This document shows, piece by piece, positions 57,930 to 64,000 of a DNA stretch of 64,000 bases; within the stretch, counting starts at the first letter, position 1; every line of letters begins with the position of its first letter. The notes under the pieces are model-generated. The model ran no database searches. It had not been told where the DNA came from and saw only the letters and a list, made by a program, of their open reading frames with translations. The DNA comes from Ceratotherium simum simum (Eukaryota > Chordata > Mammalia > Perissodactyla > Rhinocerotidae). The DNA lies in contig NW_004454180.1 of the NCBI RefSeq assembly GCF_000283155.1, forward strand, positions 16,343,225-16,407,224. The letters are read 5' to 3'. A program made the translations under genes and the position numbers.

Positions 57930-58760
57930 CATCATGAGTTTAAAGCTGCTCCAGTCAAACCGGCACCATGAAAAGGCTTTACTCTGTCATTCCTGAGAGA
58001 CTAAGAACGTTTCTGGCTTTAAAGGTATTTTCAGGCGATGAACTCAAGCATTCTTTATATCCTTCAACTAGAATTATAAATAATTTATGTATTTTAAGAC
58101 TTTTAAATCTGTAATACGCTTGACAACTTTAGGATATCATCGTAGCTTTATAATAGATGAGCTATCTGTTCTAAAGAATAGGATTTTTTGAATCCTCTTT
58201 CCCTTTAAGATCTCGCTGCTGAGAGGGGAAACCACTCTGCTCCATAAATCGCCTACGAGGATAACTAGCTCCGAAGGCAATTTTCTTAAAGCAGCAGCAA
58301 TATTAAAAGAAACACTTGTACCTGGGGAACATATTTCTTCTGTGATTAAAGATCTCACCAAAATATTAAGGTGCCAAAGAGAGGCTAAGGGTTTCAAACA
58401 GCAGCCTTCACCATCCACAAATAATGAGATGCGAAATTCGACTCCACTCTGTTTAAAAGGTGTTGCTCCTTCAGCACTGGCTCAGCAGACAGGCCTCAAG
58501 ATCATCACAGCCCACAGACCCCAGGCCCCAGAGTGCATCGATCCGTCAACTTGGTTTAGGGTAAAAAGCAAGAGAAGTGTCTATTTTTAAAAGCCTATTT
58601 ACAGGTACTGTACTGCGCCTTGACAAAAAAGCAGAGAACCCACCGCATGAATTTTGGCCGAATGACAACCAATCCACCCATGTTCAAGTTCACCACATCT
58701 TAGTATTAATTTTAAGCATTAATTCAACCCTATTTAGCCCAAGAACACACCGTATAATAA
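57930..58760. other. AT-rich, apparently non-repetitive island
   Basis: About 830 bp of markedly AT-rich sequence lies within GC-rich surroundings and has no repeat family that I recognise. On the gene strand a 93-codon frame (58418-58137) spans part of it. A possible acceptor CCCCAG followed by GTACAAGTG lies near 58325. It could be a conserved non-coding element or an old unrecognised repeat. Confidence 0.35.
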
Positions 58761-59141
58761 TTCTGCCGTCAGTGCACAGCCTTGCTCACAGCCACAAAGC
58801 ACACGCACTAGCTAGGGTGACGAGTGCCGGGGACACAAACAGGCTGCCTTCACTCTTACCAAGAACAGTCCAGACAGACGACAGAGGCCCAGTGGTTCAT
58901 CATCTCCCTCTGAACCTGACCCTCGTCGCGCGGGCCACCCAGGACACAGGCTTCTCTCCCGCAGACCCCTCACCTGCACACACCCTAGGCATCCCGTTCC
59001 CAGCTGCAATGACCCCTTGGCCCTGCCCTCTGCTCGGGTACCTCCACACATCAGCCACCCAGGGCAGCCCCCGCATCCTTCCAATGCAGCCCAGGCCCTT
59101 CTGGGAAAAGTGCCCCTCAACTCTCAGAAAAAAGAGGCTCT

Positions 59142-60240
59142 CAGTGGTCTTCGTGGTGGACGGGCCATCGTGGGGGCTCTCGGGGATCTGCATGGTGGAT
59201 GGGCCATCGTGGGGCTCTCAGGGGTCTAGGTGGTAGATGGGTCATTGTGGGGGCTCACAGGGGTCTGCATGGTGGACGGGCCATCGTGGGGGCTCTCGAG
59301 GGTCTGCATGGTGGATGGGCCATCGTGGGGCTCTCGAGGGTCTGCATGGTGGATGGGCCATCGTGGGGCTCTCGAGGGTCTGCATGGCGGACGGGCCATC
59401 ATGGGGCTCTCAGGGGTCTGGGTGGTAGATGGGTCATTGTGGGGGCTCACAGGGGTCTGCATGGTGGACAGGCCATCGTGGGGGCTCTCAGGGGTCTGCG
59501 TGGTGGCTGGGCCATCATGAGGCTCTCAGGGGTCTGCATGGTGAGTGGGCCACCCTGGGGGCTCTCAGGGGTCTGTGTGGGAGACGGGCCATCGTGGGGC
59601 TCTCAGGGGTCTGTGTGGTGGACGGGCCATCGTGGGGCTCTCAGGGGTCTNNNNNNNNNNNNNNNNNNNNNNNNNNNNNNNNNNNNNNNNNNNNNNNNNN
59701 NNNNNNNNNNNNNNNNNNNNNNNNNNNNNNNNNNNNNNNNNNNNNNNNNNNNNNNNNNNNNNNNNNNNNNNNNNNNNNNNNNNNNNNNNNNNNNNNNNNN
59801 NNNNNNNNNNNNNNNNNNNNNNNNNNNNNNNNNNNNNNNNNNNNNNNNNNNNNNNNNNNNNNNNNNNNNNNNNNNNNNNNNNNNNNNNNNGACGGGCCAT
59901 CGTGGGGCTCTCAGGGGTCTGCGTGGGAGACGGGCCATCGTGGGGCTCTCGGGTCTAGGTGGTAGATGGGTCATTGTGGGGGCTCACAGGGGTCTGCATG
60001 GTGGACGGGCCATCATGGGGCTCTCAGGGGTCTAGGTGGTAGATGGGTCATTGTGGGGGCTCACAGGGGTCTGCATGGTGGACGGGCCATCGTGGGGCTC
60101 TCAGGGGTCTGGGTGGTAGATGGGTCATTGTGGGGGCTCTCAGGGGTCTGCGTGGGAGACGGGCCATCGTGGGGCTCTCAGGGGTCTGTGTGGTGGACGG
60201 GCCATCGTGGGGGCCCTCAGAGGTCTGCGTGGTGGACACG
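59142..60240. repeat. 38-39 bp minisatellite containing an assembly gap
   Basis: Tandem copies follow the pattern 'CATGGTGGACGGGCCATCG' then 'TGGGGGCTCTCAGGGGTCTG', 38 or 39 bp depending on a G4/G5 run. A recurring variant reads GTAGATGGGTCATTGTGG and GCTCACAG. By length there are about 28 units, counting the gap. Open frames in several registers through the array are by-products of repeat length. Confidence 0.95.
59651..59890. other. Assembly gap (240 N)
   Basis: A run of 240 undetermined bases sits inside the minisatellite, with repeat units on both sides. The true array length is unknown. Confidence 1.
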
Positions 60241-62089
60241 CAATCGTCCAGTCAGAGGAAACATGAGTTTCCCAGGCAGAGAGCCCAGCACGTTAGGGGC
60301 ACGGCCAGAAGAGCAACACGGACAGAGTGCTGAAATCAGAGGGGTGACCCTGAGCTCTGGCCACAGCGCCCGGGGCCAAGCTGTGTCAGGCTGCCTCGGC
60401 CATGAGACGGGCGTGTGGAGAGCCCAGGGAGAGGAGGAGGAAGAGGCACCAACCCTCTCAGCCCCGGCGTCTCCTCCGGGGGGCTGCAGGGTCCCCAATG
60501 CCAGGGCCCCTTGGCCCACACGGTTGCAGCTGCTTCGTGCCCGCATGGATACTGGGTCCCTCTCTCCGTGTCAGCCCCTACACCAGACCCAAGCCTTCTG
60601 CCTCCAGCTTTCCCACCCGGGCCTGCACTGAAACCCTGTTACACTGCGGCCTCTGCTCAGCAGCGCAACACCAGGCTCCACCTCGAGGACAAAGCCTGTG
60701 CCTCGCTGGGGGGCCACCGCCCAGGAGGGCAGGAGGAGGTGGATGTGGGGGACTGACAGAGCCTCCTGGGGCGCCCGTCTGCGGCTGTGTTTAAACATGT
60801 CTCTCTTCCCCCCTGGACACTCGGCTCTATTTGCACACGCCTGAAGTGTGCAGGTTACAGACGTGCAGACCGTCACAGGCGAGGCTGGCGGGCCCTCCCC
60901 GGCCAGGGCGCCAGGAGCATGCCGCGTGTCCTTCCCTCCCCTGCCGGCCGCAGCCTCTGGCCCTCGACTCGGTTCACTTTCCCCACGTGGCCTGGGTCAC
61001 GGTCAGTGTCAGAGCAACGGGATGGGCTCTGTGGGACACAGCGGGGGGTGGGGGTACCCAGCGCTCCTTGCTGGGTCTCGGCAGCACAGGAGAATGACGA
61101 GGGAGCCGGGCACCCGTGGATCTCAGAGGAGTGAGGCGCTCACAATCTGAGACATCAGAACAGACTGCCTGCCTGCCCAGAGCTACTGTCCTCTGCCAGC
61201 CAGAAACACAGAGTCCATGGTAAAATCAGGAAACATGAATGAGTTTCACTTCCACAGGGACCTGACAGCCGGTCAAGAATCAGGACCCCTGCCACCGTGA
61301 GCTCTCCTGTCAAAGTGCATGTGCGGAGTCATGACCTGTGCAGCCCTGCAGGGGATCTGCTCAAGACAGCCCCGGGAGGGCCCGCCCTCCTCCACCCTCC
61401 CAGTGAGGGAACAGACCAGACCACCGGGCACAGACGGGGTCAGCACTGGGACCTGGTTCATGTGCCCCAGGCAAACGCCCAACCCAGGGGTGCCAGGTAC
61501 TGCTTGCAAACCCCAAGGACTGCCCACCACACACGGCCATTCCCGGGTCTGCATAACCCCAGAGCCCCGGGAACACTTCCCACAGCCAGGTGGCACCTCT
61601 CACCCAGCGCCAGCTGCTCCCCGTCCTCCTCCCACAGGGAGGCTCCCAGCTCACCTTCCAATGACCTCGGGGCAGACGGGCTACAGTCTGGTCTGGCTGT
61701 TCCTGCAGAGCCTCCAGTCACATAGGTGTCTGGGAGACAAATGAGCCCGCCCTGCCAAGTGCCTCTGGACACCACCCGCCCATGATGCCACCTGCGGAGC
61801 AGGCTGGGCCACAGCAGCTGCCAAGGAGGACCTGCTGGGGCCGAGAGTGACTGGACGGCCTGCCTGCAGCACCGACACCCACCCCACCCCACCTCCACTG
61901 AGGCCACTTCCTCAGGTGTATCTGTTAGCTGTCAGTCCTCTGTGGGGTCAGGTGTGCGTGCGGGAAGCTCAGGCACACCTCCACCTGCAGTGTGGGTGGG
62001 GCCAGGGCCACCAGAGGGAAAGCGCAGACCCTGACCTCACGGCCTCAGCATGGGTGCAGCCGGCCAGCTAGGGCAGCACAGCGGGAGCT

Positions 62090-62200
62090 GGGGCACAGAG
62101 GGCATCTGGGGGACACAGAGGGTGTCTGGGGGACACAGAAGGCGTTTGGGGGACACAGAGGGTGTTTGGGGGACACAGAGGGTGTTTGGGGTACTGCTGC
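62090..62200. repeat. 21-bp tandem repeat
   Basis: About five copies of GGGGGACACAGAGGGTGTTTG with point variants (GCATC, GTGTC, GCGTT). Confidence 0.93.
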
Positions 62201-63604
62201 CTAGAGGACCTGGGTCAGTGCCCAGGTGTGAGCTCCTGAAGGCAGCAAAGGTCAGACACGGGGCACCTGATACAGGGGCACCTGATACAGCAGCACGCAC
62301 ACATGCCAAGGGCACGTGCACCCTGCATGCACACACACAACACCACACGTGCAGAGTGAGTGCCCACGCCCGGAGGAGACCATGCCGTGGCACGCTCCTG
62401 ACACAACGGCAGGGCCGGTAGACGTGTTATCTTTTCACCCCCTCGGCAGGCAGACTTGGTCTGTCTGGTGCCTTGGACACTGTGAGGTCACCTGCTGAAT
62501 AATGTTTTGGAACTCTGCATGCACGGAGGGCCACTTTTACACAGCTCAATGGTTCCTGTGTCCTTTCTCACCCGGCCCTCCCTCGCACCTCCACCGCCCG
62601 CTGCCCCGGCAGCACAGCCATGCGCATCCACCCCAGGCCTCCTCTGCCCGGGGGCCACGAGAAACAAGTGACCACGCGCACGCAGTCATGAGGGCGTGTA
62701 CAGGAGAGCTCCTGCTGCTCTCCCCGTGCGCAAAAACAAGCCAGTGGGATGCAACGGAGAGTCCCCAGACAGAACCGGTTTACACGAGACCATAACACAC
62801 CACAGACGTGAAGGCTAGCCCGCTGGCCAAAGGGCAGATCACTAATGGAAGAGTTAGTGCTGGCGCACGGGGAGGAAGTCAGACCGGACGCCCCTCCCTC
62901 ACACTTCTTACTCCACGTTATGCACAGCGCTCTGGACACGCTGAGGAGCTGAGCTCAACAACACAAACAATAACACCCTGCCAGGCAATCGAGACACCGC
63001 CGTGTGATCTTCCTGACAAACGCCCACGGCCAGAAGTCACCAGAGAGACAGTCGACTGTACCCTGATTTCATCTTGATGCCAAACGACACGTTAATAGAA
63101 GGAATCAGCAGGCAGAAGAACTGGGAATGAACGTTTTCAAGGAGAACAGGAGAGAATCTCGATGTCTGGACCAAATAAACAGGCCCTGCAAATGGGCAAA
63201 GGAGGGAGAAACATCCCAGAGAAACATGGGCGATGAGCATAAAGGGGTAGTTCACAGACGGAAGGATGCAAACCGCGAGGGGTCTGTGTGCAAAGATCCC
63301 ACACTCACCAGGATCCGGGGAGACCCGCGTCCTGTAGCAACCTTGCCACTCTGCCCCTCCCAGGCCCACCAGGTTGGAAAGACTCCTCATGCCCTCTGCT
63401 GAGAGCATACTCGGACCGGGGTACACGCTCATCCTTACGGGGAAAGACAAACTGTTAGACTTTTCTGGACACTGATCTGGCAAAATCTATAAAACAGAGA
63501 GAGACACACCCTGGCCCCGTGGCCGGCTCCCTGAAATCCGTGCATCCCGTCACAGCCCCATGCGCGCGGCTGGCTGTGAACGGCAGCGCTGTTTATACTG
63601 GCTG

Positions 63605-63825
63605 TATTCTTTTCCTGCAGCAGCTAACAAATGACCACAACCTGGGAGGCTTATAACAACAGAAACCTACTCTCTCACAGTTCCGGAGGCCAAGAGTCTG
63701 AAGTCAGCTTCCCTGGGCTGAAATTGCGGTGTCAGCAGGGCCATGCTGCTCCAGAGACTCTGGGGAGAACTTCTTTGCCTCTTCCAGCTCCTGGTGGCTG
63801 CTGGCATCCCTCGGTTTGTGGCCAC
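63605..63825 (+). repeat. Ancient interspersed repeat, same family as 53008-53245
   Basis: 'GCAGCTAACAAATGACCACAACC', 'GAGGCTTATAACAACAG', 'CACAGTTCCGGAGGCC' and 'TTGCCTCTTCCAGCTCCTGG' parallel the left part of the interrupted repeat at 53 kb. Confidence 0.6.
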
Positions 63826-64000
63826 TGTATTAGTCAGAGTCCCCAGAGAACCAGAATCAATAGGATGTGTATAGAGAGAAAGAGATTTAATACAATGAAT
63901 CAGATCACGTGATCATGGAGGCTGAGAAGCCCCGAGCTCTGCAGTCGGCAGGATGGAGACCCAGGAGACCTGATGGTGCAAGTTCCCGTCCAGGTCTAAA
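63826..64000 (+). repeat. Ancient interspersed repeat, truncated by the window end
   Basis: 'TGTATTAGTCAGAGTCCCCAGAG', 'CAGAATCAATAGGATGTGTATAGAG' and 'GATCATGGAGGCTGAGAAGCCC' are the start of a common old mammalian repeat, LTR-like in form. The family name is uncertain. Confidence 0.55.

Larger units (their letters stand above)
23648..64000 (-). other. SEMA4D: Upstream of SEMA4D coding start: presumed 5' intron(s), no coding gene recognised
   Basis: Because the first coding exon begins with an acceptor, transcription starts further upstream, and in other mammals the 5' non-coding part of this gene is long. I see no convincing CpG island, promoter or protein-coding exon of another gene in these 40 kb. 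What I can support here is repeats, minisatellites, one candidate exon and an AT-rich island, each listed separately. The unlisted stretches are GC-rich unique sequence, including 23648-26540, 30070-30950, 40000-45470, 45560-49080, 50660-53000 and 54480-57920. Confidence 0.6.

Noticed and set aside
59199..60035. Long open frames of a repeated protein across 59199-60035 and 59966-60631
   Set aside because: They are open in several frames because the repeat unit is 38-39 bp and lacks stops. The frames run through an N gap, have no splice signals or domain, and are a minisatellite by-product.
1..64000. CRISPR array, operon, phage defence or other microbial system
   Set aside because: Exon-intron structure, poly(A) signals, SINEs and L1 debris show mammalian nuclear DNA. 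The tandem arrays have no CRISPR-like repeat-spacer pattern.

Overview
The window is mammalian genomic DNA, most likely from a perissodactyl and probably an equid. It carries four tRNA-derived SINEs of the ERE type (equine repetitive element), each opening with GGGGCC(G/A)GCC, ending in an A-tail and sharing a body motif 'GATGTTAGCTCAGGGC'. It also carries old mammalian MIR, L1 and LTR debris. There are no bacterial-style genes, operons or CRISPR arrays.

The only gene I can support is SEMA4D (semaphorin 4D, CD100), on the minus strand. Its coding part is complete: 14 coding exons between 23610 and 3273, all with GT/AG boundaries and compatible phases. They sum to 2589 nt, which is 862 residues plus a stop and equals the length I know for the canonical human protein. 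In order the protein has a signal peptide, a sema domain, a PSI domain, an Ig-like domain, a Pro/Thr/Ser-rich stalk, one membrane span and an acidic cytoplasmic tail. The first coding exon also holds 37 nt of 5' UTR. The 3' UTR runs from 3272 to about 1955, with an AATAAA at 1978-1973. Further downstream, at 1691-1482, lies an alternative exon whose reading frame matches the known shorter SEMA4D isoform. It splices in phase to the exon ending at 5030, and the rest of that isoform lies beyond position 1.

Layout: 1-1481 is 3' flank or intron of the alternative isoform. 1482-1691 is the alternative exon. 1955-4198 is the canonical last exon. 4199-23504 holds introns and exons, with an L1 3' end and a tRNA-Glu-like SINE at 7.9-8.8 kb, an ERE at 11.5 kb and an (AC)n tract at 20.1 kb. 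23648-64000 is about 40 kb upstream of the coding start, presumably the long 5' intron(s). It has no coding gene that I recognise. It does hold an ERE (31.0 kb), a CA/TG-rich block (31.5-31.9 kb), a full-length MIR (37.5 kb), a 28-30 bp minisatellite (39.5-39.8 kb), two EREs stacked in one target site inside an L1 (49.7-50.7 kb), an ERV-type solitary LTR inside an older repeat (53.0-54.5 kb), an AT-rich non-repetitive island (57.9-58.8 kb), a 38-39 bp minisatellite containing a 240-base assembly gap (59.1-60.2 kb) and a 21 bp tandem repeat (62.1 kb).

I found no previously undescribed biological system. The observations most worth a second look are the alternative SEMA4D 3' exon, loss of one N-glycosylation sequon in the sema domain, the tRNA-Glu-headed SINE, the stacked EREs and the minisatellite at the assembly gap. 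Repeat family names come from memory of consensus sequences and are given only as far as I trust them.
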